A stretch of DNA of 64,000 bases from Phoenix dactylifera (GCF_009389715.1 NW_024067841.1:1-64000); one strand, 5' to 3'. Shown: positions 46,340 through 59,653, counted from the first letter of the stretch. Numbers and translations are program-made. Notes: a model not told the origin generated them from the sequence alone.

Positions 46340-47204
46340 CGCTGATCGAGTTTCCTGGCTTCACGAGCGGCGAGTCGGCGCATCTATATGGTCTGACACG
46401 TGCCGTGCACGAGAGTACCATGGTACCGGGCTTTGGGTTCGAAGCTTCTGGATCCAAACCCGCAACCCGTCTCCAAACCCATTCAAAAGAAACCAGTTTT
46501 AGGGGTACGAAAAAAAAAAATCGTTTCTTTTGCTCCATAGCACCCATTGAGCTTCTAATTGCTAGTTTTCTCGTATTATTTTGATGCCCAGCCCTTATCC
46601 TTAGTGTTGGCCCTATTTTATTTTTTTATTGGCCATGATAAATAATTGATAGATAACATGCTAATTGGGATGGCAAGTGCGGTATGTGTCCAAATTAAAT
46701 AAATATGTTGAATATGACTTCAGTTTTTCAACCTTATAAGTAGCTTAAGTATGAATTTAGGTTTTTTTTTTAAATTTTTTTCCCATCCCAACCACAACTT
46801 GATCCAATCTGACCCACAACCATCTAAATTATATCGCCTTCTTCTAGCCTAATTGATTCCTTTGTATTAATCTTGTAGTTCGATAGTAAACAATCCTAAT
46901 TTTTAAAGGATACATTTTCCAGTTTTTTCTTGTTATGGCCACCCATTTTTGGCAAATATGATGCGTGTTTGAATAAATGGGACTCTGTTAATCCCATTGA
47001 TTCAATGTTTTTACTTATTTAAGTGAAAATGCACTTTTATTTTTCCTTGTGCATTTCTTTTGTTTCTTTACATTAGATATTTCGTAACAAAAACTATTAA
47101 AAGTACGCAGAGAGCAAGAAGAAAGAATGAAAAAAAAGAAAAATTCAGATGGTCGATAATTGCAAACCATGAAAAAATTTGTAGGCCTTCCTACATAATT
47201 TTAG
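46340..47204. other. Intergenic stretch
   Basis: The first part may be the distal promoter of the snoRNA cluster; the rest is AT-rich with no gene recognised. Confidence 0.4.
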
Positions 47205-47690
47205 ACGGGTACTTCATATAATGCATGTACGAATACATTCAATAAAATCAAAAAATACAAACTTACGGAGTGCCTGTGGCAACTCTTCCTTTCCTGACCA
47301 CAGAGTATACCCTGAGTGGTGGGCCGCGTAAGCAGCCACCCAGTCGACTGCCTCGTTGGCTTATTGAATACATGCTTGACCTGGAAAGCCACTCCATCCC
47401 TCATCATCATCCCTATGTCCCGGATCAGGAGGTGGTCCGTGCTCTCGCCCCTCGGCCCCCCTGAATCTATCCGATAATCGTGGCTGAATCACCTTCCAGA
47501 ATAATCGAACTGCCCTGCAGCACCTGCCACGCATGTCGGAGACCTGACCGGCAGCCCGCAACTCCGTCTCGGAAACCGACATGTCAAACAACTGGCAGCC
47601 GCCCGCTGCCACCACCCTGGATCCACCTTTGGTGATTTGTGCGGACACGATTGGCCAGCCCTAGAAATAGACACATCGTGAAAGCCAAAG
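47205..47690 (-). mobile_element. Short LINE 3' fragment, same family as 26066-27972
   Basis: On the minus strand: RNase H remnants (SRVVAAGGCQLFDMSVSETE) and the same 3' text as the larger LINE, including ACTCAGGGTATACTCTG-like and GTACCCGT-like sequence near the 3' end. It is frameshifted and has lost its 5' part. The alignment with the other copy is clear across about 450 bp. Confidence 0.8.
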
Positions 47691-47869
47691 ACCAATTAGC
47701 GCCATATTTTTTTTCTTGCTAGTTATAGCTGGAGATCTGTTAGGAAGAAACTGTCTCAAAAAAATTAAAATCTAAACTATTTTGTTTCAACAAATAATAG
47801 GCAGAAATAGGCTTGAAGAAAATAAATAGAGAAAGTGAAAAAATGGAACCCGAGGTGCTGAGGCGTAGT

Positions 47870-48500
47870 ATGTTGGTCACTTTCCTTGAAGTAGATTTCG
47901 CCGCCTTACAGTACACTAGGCTTGGATGGCGTTTTACTCCTGAGATACAACAGCCTCTGGCAATGTTCCTTCGGCCTCAATGATTTTCACGGATCAAAGA
48001 AGCCTTCGAACCAGAATCAGTATGTAACAAGCCCGTTGATTGTAAGAAAAATAGCAGAAAGGGAGAATAAAAGTTCTTTATTTTCGATCCTATCCTTTGT
48101 CGAATCCGTAGAGATCTATTTATAGTTTTCTTCGGGATAGACGCAATCAAAAACCAATCAAAGCGGTGCAAGCAAGGAAGCGACGTGGCTCCTCGCGCCT
48201 TGGGTGTGAGGCACAACCCACGCACCTCGACTCATCGCACCTGTGGTCCAACCTCGGCCTCGGCTCCTCGCATCTCTGGTGCGAGGTGCGACCTCGGCTC
48301 CCACTCGCTTCGGACGAGCACGGGCGAGATACGACCTCGGCTCTTCGCGCTTCGGACGAGTACTTGCGCGAGGTGGTTCAGATGAGCACAAGCGCAAAGT
48401 GCCTCGGCTCCTCGCACCTCAGAGGCTCGTGTCGCGAGGCGGGACCCTCCCACCTCGGACGAGCTCAAGCGCAAGAGGCCCCGGATAAGCAACGAAGTAG
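47870..48500 (-). mobile_element. Possible LTR fragment with repeated CTCGGCTCCTCGC motifs
   Basis: A minus-strand TATA box (CTATAAATAG, about 48114-48124) and GC-rich repeats around CTCGGCTCCTCGCRC (48170-48470) resemble the U3 part of a gypsy-type LTR. The borders are not defined and no primer-binding site is visible. Confidence 0.35.
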
Positions 48501-48537
48501 CCAAACGTGAATAAATCCTCCATGTGAGAATAAAATC

Positions 48538-48604
48538 GAGGGAATGAAGAGTCCGACCCATGACCTCCTCCAAAACAAAATAACGCACCAACTGAGCCAT
48601 ATTC
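48538..48604 (-). repeat. tRNA-like SINE head or tRNA relic
   Basis: On the minus strand: GGGAATATGGCTCAGTTGGT has a good pol III A box (TGGCTCAGTTGG), followed about 30 bp on by a degenerate B box (GGTCATGGGTCGGACTC). The two outer ends (GGGAAT and ATTCCC) could pair as an acceptor stem. At 67 nt with a poor T-loop it is not a working tRNA. Confidence 0.45.
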
Positions 48605-48630
48605 CCACCTTAATATATATATAAATATAA

Positions 48631-48637
<7 letters not shown>

Positions 48638-48682
<45 letters not shown>
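48638..48682. repeat. (AT)n microsatellite
   Basis: About 20 AT dinucleotides directly left of a LINE fragment. Confidence 0.9.
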
Positions 48683-48685
<3 letters not shown>

Positions 48686-48779
48686 TGTTTAAAGTATGAA
48701 AAAATCATTATTTAACCAAAAATCTAACAAGATCTACGCATACTCGATTGAACGGCCATAGGAAAAATCATGAGGCGAA

Positions 48780-49880
48780 AGAAAAGGACGAACATTGAAT
48801 TGCATGGACCAATAAGGAGTGAGATAGACGGATTGACGGGAAATGGATCTGGAGGATGAGGGTGCATCTCCGGGTGGCGCTTTTTCTTCAGAAGGTGGCT
48901 TGGGCTGCCTACCGATCGGAAGTATGCTTGCTAGATGGGGAATGCAAATGACCTCGCTCTATGAGGTATGTCTGGATGCTAAAGAGACCATCAACTATGT
49001 ACTTCTTCGGTGCCCTACAGCCGTACATACCTAGAGATGTTCACCAATCCATTCGACGTGGGAGTTGGTAGAGGATATGCTTCGGTATCTGAGAGATTCC
49101 CTCTGAAGGCCGAGTACTGCAAAGATGGGGATCATAGTTGTTTACTTAGCCTATCATATCTGATTGGACAGGAACGACCGTCTGTTTGAGGGCAAGAGAT
49201 CGTCCCCATGTATTGTGCTTGACAGAGCCATGCAGGGTGCGACAGAGGTTACTATGTTGGCTACGTCGTCCTCATCTGGGAGGGCCAGGGATATCTGGGG
49301 TAGCTGTTCCGTTGTCTCGGCATCCAGGTTTATCTACTTATTTTGAGTACCCTCACCTCCTGGTTATCTTAAGGTGAATTTCGATGGAGGCATGGTGGGT
49401 GATGGCGCCTATGAGAAAGTGGGTTTTGTGATCCGGAACTATAGGGGCAGATTCATAGCAGTTGGAGGGCGAAGCACACTAGGTCTGACTGTAGTGGGAG
49501 CGGAACTACGAGCAGCATGGGAGAGTATTTGTTATACGAAACGGGTGCTGGGAGCCGACAGCTTATTCCTCAAGGGTGATTCTTCGACGGTGATTGACTG
49601 GATTCAGAGAGCGGATAGGTACAGAGATGGTCATCCATTGATACGAGATACCTGCATATTGGCAAGTGAGTTGACCTCCTTCCGAATAGCTCATGTATAT
49701 CGGAAGGCGAAATGTAGCAGACTATGTCGCCTCTTATGTCGCTCGGCACTTCGAAAAGGTCATTTAGACAAGCTTAGCTAGTATTCCACACCTTTTGTAC
49801 CGTTTACTTTTACATAATTTAGCAGATTTTTACTTTTTACAATTATATAAATTGAAACGTTATTTTGATTAAAAAAAAAA
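48780..49880 (+). mobile_element. 5'-truncated LINE fragment with RNase H domain
   Basis: On the plus strand: a zinc-binding RT-associated region (CLDAKETINYVLLRCPTA, about 48955-49020), then after frame changes an RNase H domain (VNFDGGMVGDG at 49374, VVGAELRAAW, LKGDSSTVIDWI) open to 49781. It ends at an A run (49870-49880). The C-terminal aspartate motif is not in frame. It belongs to the same broad L1 group as the LINE at 26066-27972 but is not its close copy. Confidence 0.82.
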
Positions 49881-50320
49881 ACACTGAACTGCCTTTTAAT
49901 ATGGAGTACAGATTTTTTTTAACCATTGTTTCGCCCCTTATCTCAACCCAAACGGGCGTTCCAACCACAAGGCGTTGGAAAATTGGCAGGGAAACAACAG
50001 CACAGACAAAAACAGTATCAAACGGGCCCTAATAAATCAGACAAATGCTAAAAATCAGTGACCGTAGCGCCAAATACGCTTTTATCGCTTATTCCGTTGG
50101 CAGCTGTCACTTTAAGATTCACCGGCGCTCCGAGATACAAAGAGTGGAGAATGTCCTCCGTGGCAGGGCCGCACCCAAGGCTCTATCCGAGCGACACCGC
50201 CATCCTCTGCGAAGCGATACCGCCTACTCAATCCGCAGCCCCTTTTTTAGGCCTACAGCCCAAAGCCTCATAACTGCTCGCAAGAAAAAGACGACGGCAG
50301 CCATCCCTCTTTCCCTCTTC

Positions 50321-50328
50321 TATATAAA
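50321..50328 (+). promoter_or_regulatory. TATA box close to the LCBK2 start
   Basis: TATATAAA, only 26 bp before the ATG at 50354. If it is the working TATA box, transcription would begin at or after that ATG and favour the next in-frame ATG at 50381. Otherwise it lies in a longer 5' UTR. Confidence 0.4.
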
Positions 50329-50353
50329 CCACCTCCTCTCCTCGGTCTCGAGA

Positions 50354-53300
50354 ATGGTGTGCGGGATAGCGGCGGTGACCATGCCGAAGCCCTCTTTCTC
50401 GCTGAGAGCGGAGCAGTCGAGCGCCCTCGATCTCTCTGCCGATGCGACAAGCGGCCTCGCCTCTCACTCGAGGAGAGATTTCGTCTTCGTAGTCAACCCC
50501 AAGGGTATTCCTCTCATCAACTATTCTTTCTTCTCTTCTGTTCTATTTTCCTATTTCTTCTCTTTTAATCGTTGGGTGGATTCAGGTGCCAATGGCCGGA
50601 CCGGGAAGGAGTGGAAGAAATTGCTTCCTTATCTCAGGACTCGGCTTGGCGGACACTGCAATGTCAGCTCTCTTCCTTAACTGTTTATTTATTTGATCTT
50701 GAAGATGAACTGTTATCATCCCACAAGCAGATGATTGATCTTTCTTGATTGATTTTGATGCTTTGGCTTCCTTTTTTTATTTTAATTTTTTGACGGTGTG
50801 AGATCTTATTACTTCATTTTTGCCTACCAAATGTTCGGCACCTGACCCATTCATTCTGCCTGTGATCGTGTTTGATCATTATGCAATTACCTTAATTCCT
50901 TTGTGTATTAAGATTTCTAAAGTTTAACCTGTGTCACTCCAAGATGATTCAGGCCTTGACTTGCATAGATATCCTTGTGATGTTTTAGTTGATTCACTGC
51001 TAGTATAATTTCACTTATCAAGTGCCATTTATGTTTATTCTTATCTTTGTACCATTGCTTGTATATGTGCTGTGACCAGATATGCGAGTCGATAACTTCA
51101 GGTCCCTCTCATGCCATGGACATAACACGGGAGGTAGAAAATTTCATTGGAAGTATGATACATGATTCTATTTTTTGTTAAAATTTATTTCGTATACATG
51201 CTTTTGAGAAGTTCTGAATTATGTCCATCTATGGCTGAGCGATGTAGGCAATAAGGGAAGGGGCGGATGCTGTGATAGCTGTAGGAGGTGACGGTACACT
51301 TCATGAGGTTAGAATATGCCCATGATGTAACATACCTCAATCAGATATTATGTTTGTCCTGCTTTCCGTGCATGTATTGTGATCTTAAAACCAGGTTTAT
51401 GAAACAAATGTTGAAGGATTACATGTGACTTTTGTTATCGTAACTACCAATATGTTATGTATTGGTTCTGCCAAACATTTGTCACTCATTGTCTGTTTAA
51501 ATCTTCACTGAAGTATATAGTCAGTCATTCATTTTCTATTATTTATTACATCTAAGGCCTAAAGATTATATAAGATGCACTAGCAATTAACTAAAAAGTT
51601 GTAATAAGGTAAACAAGAAAGGCTTTGAAATTTATCCTTGAATTCTTGTACATGCGTCTAATGCTCTCTAATGAGTGTTATGAGTTCGCAACAATGACAG
51701 CAGTTTCCTATGTCCCACATTTGCTTTGTCACTATAGTTCAAAAATTTAGTTGGCTGCCTAACTAGTGCAATTGCAATACCCAGATAGCTAGCCTGACTA
51801 AGCGGACATTAGCATCTTCATAAGTTTATTTTGGGGATGATACATTTGATCGTTAAGTTGCATGAAATGAGAGGGTGTATAGTTGGGAAGTGGGATTTCC
51901 TATACTCATGGGAACCAAGAAGATGCATGCTTATTCATTGTAACATTTAAATATTAATAGAACTTCACCTTTTGTTTTTTCTTCTTTAAATGTATTGTGA
52001 TGGTTAAGACTGAAGGATCACATGAATTGACAGGTTTTTTCTCATTTTTATGAAATTGATTCTATTGAATAAGGGATAATTTGTCAAAGTTTAATAGCAC
52101 TTTACAAGCTTAACTTGGGATCAACCCTAATACTAAGTTCCTAACCAGGAGAGCTTTGTGCAAAGCTTGAAGGAAAATTGGTGATAGGCTGACTTACCTT
52201 GTTAGTCTTAATAGTTTGAGCTCATGCTACTAGGAAGTGGCTGTCTCAGGTTGGCATAGGCTTGAAAGAATGTAGGAATATAAATAATGCATAAAATATG
52301 CAAATTTATTGCAGGAAGTAATGTTGGTATTGACACATTATTTTGGACATAAATGATAGTAGAATTATAAAGGTTGGAAGCATCTTTGGTTAGTAAGGAC
52401 TAACTTTTCATCTCGTAGCTCCATTATGGTTTAGATATGGCATTGTGCTGAATTTAAAGGTTGAGTTTACTTAGAAACTCATGTTCTGTACTTGTTCCAA
52501 AGCTTTTGATCATGAAGCTACTACATGCCCTACATGATTGATATGGTAGGGAGAAGAAAAAGAGACCAACTATGGCTGATGCCATTAGCTTTAGGCTGAT
52601 TGCATAGCATGAATTTAAGTGCTAGTTGGCATGGCATGCATGATAGGCACTATAAGATGCCTTACTGGCAAGTGGTACTGGCATGATACTGGCTGCATGC
52701 CAGTCTTTGTCATGAAACTGTTCTGGTGCATGCCAAGTATTGGCACGGCTTGGTATGGAACTGCGGATCCATACATTTGAGAGACATATTTCTTATGATT
52801 TTTCCAAAAAAATTAGTAGTTTTATTGCTATGGGATGCCAATTTTATCAGTTAGCAAGGAAAAAACATATGTTTATGTTAATGCTTTAGGTGGGCTAGAT
52901 AAGAAAGGTCTTTTATTTCTGATTGACAAAGATAATAGTGGCGTTGACTAGCTTTTATTGATATGGAATGGTTAGAAAGGTTGGAACTAGGAAATATATG
53001 ACCATAATGCATCATTACCCTAAAGAGTTGCTTCGAATGAAAGCTATAGCATATCCATCAAGCCTTATGTTGAATTGTTTGAGGTTGGCTTTGTACTTGC
53101 TTACCAATCATTCCTATTCAGGGATATGCCTAGGGCTGCTATCAAGCCAAGCCAAGCTTCTAGCATATAGTTATTATTGTGAGCACACTATGGTTCATGG
53201 TTAACTCATTTGTTGCAAAGCTTTAGAATTTGGCTTGATCCTAGCTTGTTTTCTAACTGAATGAACTTGAATCAGCTGCTAAATGAGCCAATCTCAAGTT

Positions 53301-56300
53301 ATTCATGGACGGCTCTCTTCATGCATGGCTTTAGATACAACTGCTGTCATTTTGTGCTTTAGCAGATCCTTTTTCGCAACTTCAATTCATGTGATCTAAA
53401 ACATTCCCCTCCTCTTACTTTTTAATATAAGTTTACTTCTTTGGAACTTCCTTATGACCATGTTACCTATTCACTTTGGGTTGATGCAATCTAGGAATCA
53501 TAAAGAGTATTAAACTTCAATCTCCAAACAGCTGACAGACTTTGACAGAATACATTCATTTTAAACATAAGAATTTCATATTACTTTAAATTGATTGGTT
53601 TTTAGTGATTCGTATTGGAAAACCTGCCTTTCATTCTATGGTATGTTGGAAAAAAGTGTAACTCCTCACTGAAGTGTCTAAAAACACCCTTTAGGCCGAT
53701 GTGTTTTTAGTACTTAAAAGTAATGAGACTTGAATCTCATGACCTGCGCTGTAAAGAATCTTTTTAAAGATACTTAAGAAGGGTGTGGGTGTGTTACTCA
53801 CAGTGTGTAAGTAAAATACTTTACACCATCACCAAATTCAATGTTAGGGGTTGGAAAAGAAAACTCTAAACCAGTGGATGTGATCTAAGAGGTCTAAAAT
53901 GTCTACATACAAAAATCATATAATCTGGAAATCTCTAACCTATCAAAGTCATCCCAAATATATAGTTGTAATGAAACGATATAGAGCATTAATTTTGGGA
54001 TGACCTGATGCATAGGCTACTAGTCTCCAAAGCATATGATTTTTTGTAAGTAGATATTCTAGGCCTTCTAAATTACATCCAACGGTTTAAAGTTCCTTTT
54101 TTTTCAACTACTATAATTTAATCTAGTGGTGGGTGTAAAGTTTTTTCTTCACACCCTGCATGTATTATAACTTTACCCTGCTAAGAATGCCAAAATAAAC
54201 ATTGACACTTATGGCTAATGTAACAACCATATTAAAGTAAAAAAAGTCACTTGGCTATGTCATATCTTGTTCAAATGCCCAACTTGTTAGCAAAACTCCG
54301 AAAAGCTAGTTTAATGATCTTCTCTAGACAATCTCTACGTTTCAAAACTGCACTGCTTTGTAGTGCATACAACTATACAGTCGCAGACTATACAATCAAA
54401 GACGTAGCTATATGGTTATCCAACTGATTGGATGTCTGACATTTTTTGGTAGATATTGGATGTCCGACATTACCCACTGTAGCCTGGCTGTGATTATCAT
54501 GTTGGTAGTTTATCATAGTTTGTGGCTGCATGATAAGTGCTATGGAATTTGGTGAAATCCTGTTATTGCAAGTAAAGAGGAGTACAATCCACTAGATGCC
54601 TAGAGAAATTCTGCCAGAAGGGGAAACAAAACACACATAAATGGTCTAAATCTTCATTGTTTTTCAGGATCTTCATTGCTGGTTCCTTTAAACTGACCAA
54701 AAAGGAACTGGATGCAACAGTTTTCCAGTAATTTAGTTTAGTCAGAAAAAAAATTAAGAATCATAATGAAGTAATATTATGATAGCCTATTCCTGAGCAC
54801 ATCCAAACAATACCAACCTCCTATGTTGAGGACAAGTCTTGGTGGTCAAGATCATTCTTTTAAACATATCTGAGCTCTCGAATAAAGTTGAATAGTTGGT
54901 ATTCTATCAAGGACATGGTCACACTATGCTTGTTAGGTATCAAAACCTGGTTTCCTTCTTTCCTGATAGGAAGTTGTCTTTGACCTTGAAGAGGTTCATT
55001 TCTCGACACACATGCAGACAGACACATAAAAGATTTCTCAGTTGTATAATTCTTGAACTTCACATACTTTTCAGCTCTATGGTCACACTCATGACACTCA
55101 AAGTTACCAGCTTTAGTGAGATAATTTGGATAATTTGATCATTTTTGGATGCCTTCTCTTGGAATTCAGGTGGTAAATGGCTTCTTTTGGGCAGGAAATC
55201 TGGTCCCATCTCTTGACCGCAGGCCTGAACATTCAACTGCTTTAGGCGTGAGTTGTATTATGTTCCACTTAATCATCTCATCTGCATCACAACCTTGACT
55301 ATTTCACTGTAAGTAGTCAGTAGGATATTTCTTTTGATTAAACTCTTCTTTTGCAGCTCATTCCTCTTGGGACTGGTTCAGATTTTGCTAGGACATTTGG
55401 CTGGTCTGCTTTCCTTCCATATCTGCCATATCTATGACAGTTGTATATTGGTTTTTTGCTGTTATTAACTGTTGACAATTCCTGTGTGGTTTGTTTAATC
55501 AGGAAAAATGATCCGTATGAAGCGGTAGAACGGATCGTGAGAGGTTCCTCCACTTATGCTACTTCTTTTAGGTTTAATGTTTGATTAATTTTCTATAGCC
55601 ACTGCACTCTCATTTTTTAATGAAATGTTTTTTTTCTTATTTTATGTATATATATGCAATTACCAAAGATAAAACTTGACTTTATCAAGGCCATGGACAT
55701 TACTTAGCAGCTTTATCCCCATATAGATATATATACATATATTTTATGTCAAGTTGACTTAGTGAAAAGAGATTTAAGATTTCAAAAAGCAAAAGACAAC
55801 CTAGACATGTACTTTCTTTCTTTGCTCACTAGTAGCAACTAAATGGTTCATATTATGGTTTCTTAGTCAAACATTGACTTGTATGCGTTAGAAGACTAAC
55901 TTAGCTATTGCACGTCCCCCGTAATAAAACCTACATACGCTTTGATTATCTTTCTGGTGTAACTTTTATATTCTTATTCTTAAGAGAGACTAGGTATTAA
56001 TCTAAAGTTATGCAATTTAAAAATCATCAGGCTTCAATATAATGTAACAATAGTATAGATGTTGTATATCAAAGTTGGTGTAGTAGACTAAAACAAACTG
56101 AACTCGAGTTTCTTTTCATCTTGCATACTCACGGCAGACATCAATTATGCAGGATTTAAATCAAAACTAGATGTTGGCATTATTACTGGACAAAGTGGAG
56201 AGCAACATTTCTTCATTAATGTTGCTGATATTCACTTGTAAGAACATAAGGTTAATTCACAAAGTATTTGATTAGATAAATTTTTTGATAAAAAAATAAT

Positions 56301-59300
56301 TATATTTCTTGAGCTTCTCTGCAGGAGTGCAAAAGCAGGTTATTATGCTTCTAAGTTTAAAAGATTTGGAAATCTGTGTTATGTTTTTGGGGCTTTGAGA
56401 GCATTCATTGGACACACTAACTGGGACCTAAAAGTCAAGGTCAGTATTAATCTGAAATACATTGTCAAATTCATTATGCTATTTGTGCATGATGACTTGC
56501 TATCTACATGGATCAGCAATTTTACAGACTACAACATGCTATACTATAGGTAAATGGAGGAGAGTGGGAAGTATTTCATAAAGTCACCGCCCTTTGCATA
56601 GGAAATGCCAAATTCTTTGGTGGTGGCATGAAGATAACACCAACAGCTGATCCTTCCAGTGGAAACTTAGAGGTGCTTCAATTTTGCGATGGTGGCGTAT
56701 TCATCTTGGACTTGATTATAAGGCATAGGTTAACTGGATTAATGTTTCATGTTTTAGGTGGTGATTCTTCAAGACTTCAAATGGTATGATTTTGTTCTTA
56801 AACTGCATAAATTGTACAAGGGAACACATCTATCAGAGAGAAATGTTTCTTCAAGAAGGTAAGTTTTTCACATGAACTCTTGTCTTGTATTGCATGATTT
56901 GCAGTGAAGTACTTTTTCTCTACTTGATAATATTTCTTCTGAGACTTTATTTGTTGTTATGGTTGACAATCATATCTATATATCTGTAGTTCCCAACTTC
57001 AGCTTGTCTTTTATCACCTTGACAACATTAACATGTTTTGATCTCAGAGTTCATAAGAATATGAGAGAAAGAGTTCTTTCTATTGAAAATGCACCTACAG
57101 CAACCTATGCATGGGAATATAGTTTATTCTCATTAAATTTTATTTATTCATTGGCAACTCCTGTAAAGTAGTGAGTATACATAAAATTCTCCTGATTTAA
57201 AAAGATATTCTTCATTTTTAGTGATTTATCAACTTTGACAAATATGGGTTTCTTTTAAATAATGTTCTGAGGTCTATTTTTATTTATTCTAAATAATGAC
57301 AAATATTTGTTTCTTCTATTTTATTTCTACTGACAAATATTGACTTGCTAGTTATATAGGCCTCGTTTGGTATTCTTCTTCTGTTTTTCAGTATTGAGAG
57401 GAAACATGAGGCAGAAAAAATGTTTGGTATTCATTTTTATTATCCATAGATTTCTAGATTTTTTAGAATGGAAATTTTTAAAGTAAACAAGAAAACATCA
57501 AGCTGTTGCCACTATCTTGGCCACTGCCACATCCCTATACGCCTATCATGCCTCCAGTATTGCCACAACCACCATCACCACCATTACCACCACCACCATA
57601 GTCTTGTTATTAACACCACCACTTGTTCACCATCTCCACTATGACAGTCACCAGCAATCACTGATATCCACCACTAACACATGCTTCTGTGATCACCATC
57701 ATTCAGCCACCACCAGCATTGCCACTATCACACTAGCTCTTTGCGGTCATCACTGCCACTGCCACCACTCCTGCAATAGCCATCAGGTACTTCCTCAACT
57801 AATGTTGCCACAAAGAAAACAAAATGATGCAACATTAGTATTCTGAGATGTATCCAAGTCTTTAAATCAGTAAATGAGAAAAAAGAGTTGTGGCTTATGT
57901 TATATTTTAAATAAAGTATAAATTCAATTTTTAAAAATATTTTATAATGGACAACAATTAGAAGTATTGCTTGTTAAGGTGTTTTAGTATATGGTATTTC
58001 ACAAAATTATTTTTATTGGATGCATCTTGAGCTCTAAAAGTAGTAAAATCTTACTTCCAATGCAATTGTGGGGGGTTGAACTCATTGCTTGAAAGACCAA
58101 CCTATATATCACTAAAAGCTACTAAAACCTACAATGCAGGAATTTGGTCAGTATCCAAAATTCTGAGACATTTGACTCATGGATATGTATTTGACCTGGA
58201 CTGATCTAGTGGATCTAGAATCCAGGTAACATTGATAAGAACCTGTGCCTGCCATCACCACCAAAACCATGGTGGCAACTGCCACCGTTGCTGCCAGCAC
58301 CACTACCGCCGCCTGCACCTTAGCAACCTTCAATGTTGCAACTAAGACCACCATTCCTTCCAACTCTATCTCGCTGCTGCCATCCTGACCACTGTTGCCA
58401 GCACCACCACTACCACCAAACATGTTCATTTGTTTCTCACCCTTGAAAATGAGAGACAACTATGGCCACCAAACATGTTTTTATGTTCAGAATATTGGAA
58501 ACCAACCAAAAAAAAAAAGAGAACAAAGACAAAATACAATAGCAGGCAATGATGCCAAGTGCAATTTTAGCTTTTTAATCTCAGCATGTATCGCAAAAGG
58601 TGTGACACTTGCCTCTATGTATGAGCTTGATGATGTCTGATACTCTGATTCGACCCCTTTACAATTTTCAGCATAATAAAATGAAGTTTGATGAAATGAA
58701 GGTCTATGCTTGTTGCACCTATTATTATATGTTGCACGGCCAAAATTTCAGGAAGTATAGCATCAAAGGTGGCCCTAGATATGAATACTTGGTAAATGAG
58801 GATCCATAAAGCAGACACCAAATAGTTAGAAAAATGCTAGATGATTATGATTGTAATTATGATATAACAGTGATATAATTGAAAATGTGCTTGCTCTAAA
58901 ACTATCAGACTAATTGGATTCTAATATCATATGGTGAATTTAGTGGAAATGGTGATGTCGGACAAATGATAAAAAAACTATGAAGCTATATTTAAAGGGC
59001 GTGTACATCAGATGAACTCTTAGAGTACAATAGACAAGGGATGAAGTGTTTTTCTCTTAGACAAGGGATATAAAGTTTTTTTTCTTTCATTGTTTTTTTC
59101 AATAGTTGGACGAACGTATCCTGTGATTCAAATAACTGTAGTTGGATGCAGTTATGATTCATTATGTATATTCAGGCAATTTCTTTCAATCGTTTTGATG
59201 CTTTTGCTTTTGGAGGGAGTGAGGGAGGGATGGTAGAATGTATTTCCTAAGATTCAAAAAACTATAGTCTAGCTATGATGCAACATTTATACTGATGTAG

Positions 59301-59583
59301 TTTCTTTACTTTTTGGTTGATAGCTTTTGCTTATGTGCCTCCATTTGATTTGTCCGTTTCTACTTAATGTTACATTTGGGTGCCTTTGAATTAGACTGCT
59401 TATCCAACATTTCAACCTGATGATACATCCATCTGATGCCATTGTGGGTGCAGTGTGAAGTCCATTGAAGTTGCTGAGGAAATGTGCAGAGATGACATCT
59501 ATGTTCAGTCTGATGGGGAACATTTAGGATTTCTTCCAACAAAATGTTCAATCCTACCTGCTGCAATCAATTTCTTCAGCTAA
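50354..59583 (+). CDS. LCBK2: Sphingoid long-chain-base kinase 2 (DAGK/LCBK family)
   Basis: It is predicted to phosphorylate sphingoid bases; the Arabidopsis relative LCBK2 is annotated as mitochondrial. Twelve exons with GT..AG introns and consistent phase: 50354-50504, 50586-50662, 51080-51133, 51248-51307, 55170-55247, 55357-55403, 55503-55543, 56153-56237, 56325-56439, 56550-56672, 56758-56858 and 59454-59583, giving 353 aa. The catalytic-domain motifs are in place: VVNPKGANGRT near 46-56, the nucleotide-binding GGDGT at 107-111, [11 protein letters not shown] from 143, and QSDGE ending at 333. The N-terminal 45 residues are serine/arginine-rich and could be an organelle-targeting peptide. 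The second ATG at 50381 has a better context (ACCATGC) and would give 344 aa. Introns 4 (3.9 kb) and 11 (2.6 kb) are enlarged and carry MITE-like insertions. The gene looks intact. Confidence 0.94.
53780..54158. mobile_element. MITE with long inverted arms in LCBK2 intron 4
   Basis: The left arm (about 53780-53945) and right arm (about 54030-54158) are inverted copies: AGGGTGTG..ACTTTACACC, AAACCAGTGGATGT and CTACATACAAAAATCATAT on the left find their complements on the right. About 380 bp, no coding capacity. The superfamily is not determined. Confidence 0.7.
57358..58510. repeat. (CCA)n-rich insertion in LCBK2 intron 11
   Basis: Two patches of imperfect CCA/GCC trinucleotides (57500-57790 and 58255-58425) lie between outer sequences that look loosely inverted (GTTTGGTATTC near 57368 and 57423; ACCACCAAACATG near 58416 and 58460). 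This may be a MITE-like element. Histidine/threonine-rich ORFs in it are repeat artefacts. Confidence 0.4.
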
Positions 59584-59597
59584 TAGAACCATCTGTT

Positions 59598-59600
59598 GCA

Positions 59601-59649
<49 letters not shown>
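59598..59649. repeat. (TC)n microsatellite in the LCBK2 3' UTR
   Basis: About 25 TC units beginning 15 bp after the stop codon. Confidence 0.95.

Positions 59650-59653
<4 letters not shown>

Noticed and set aside
57517-57846. Histidine/threonine-rich ORF in an LCBK2 intron
   Set aside because: It is encoded by imperfect CCA/ACC repeats.
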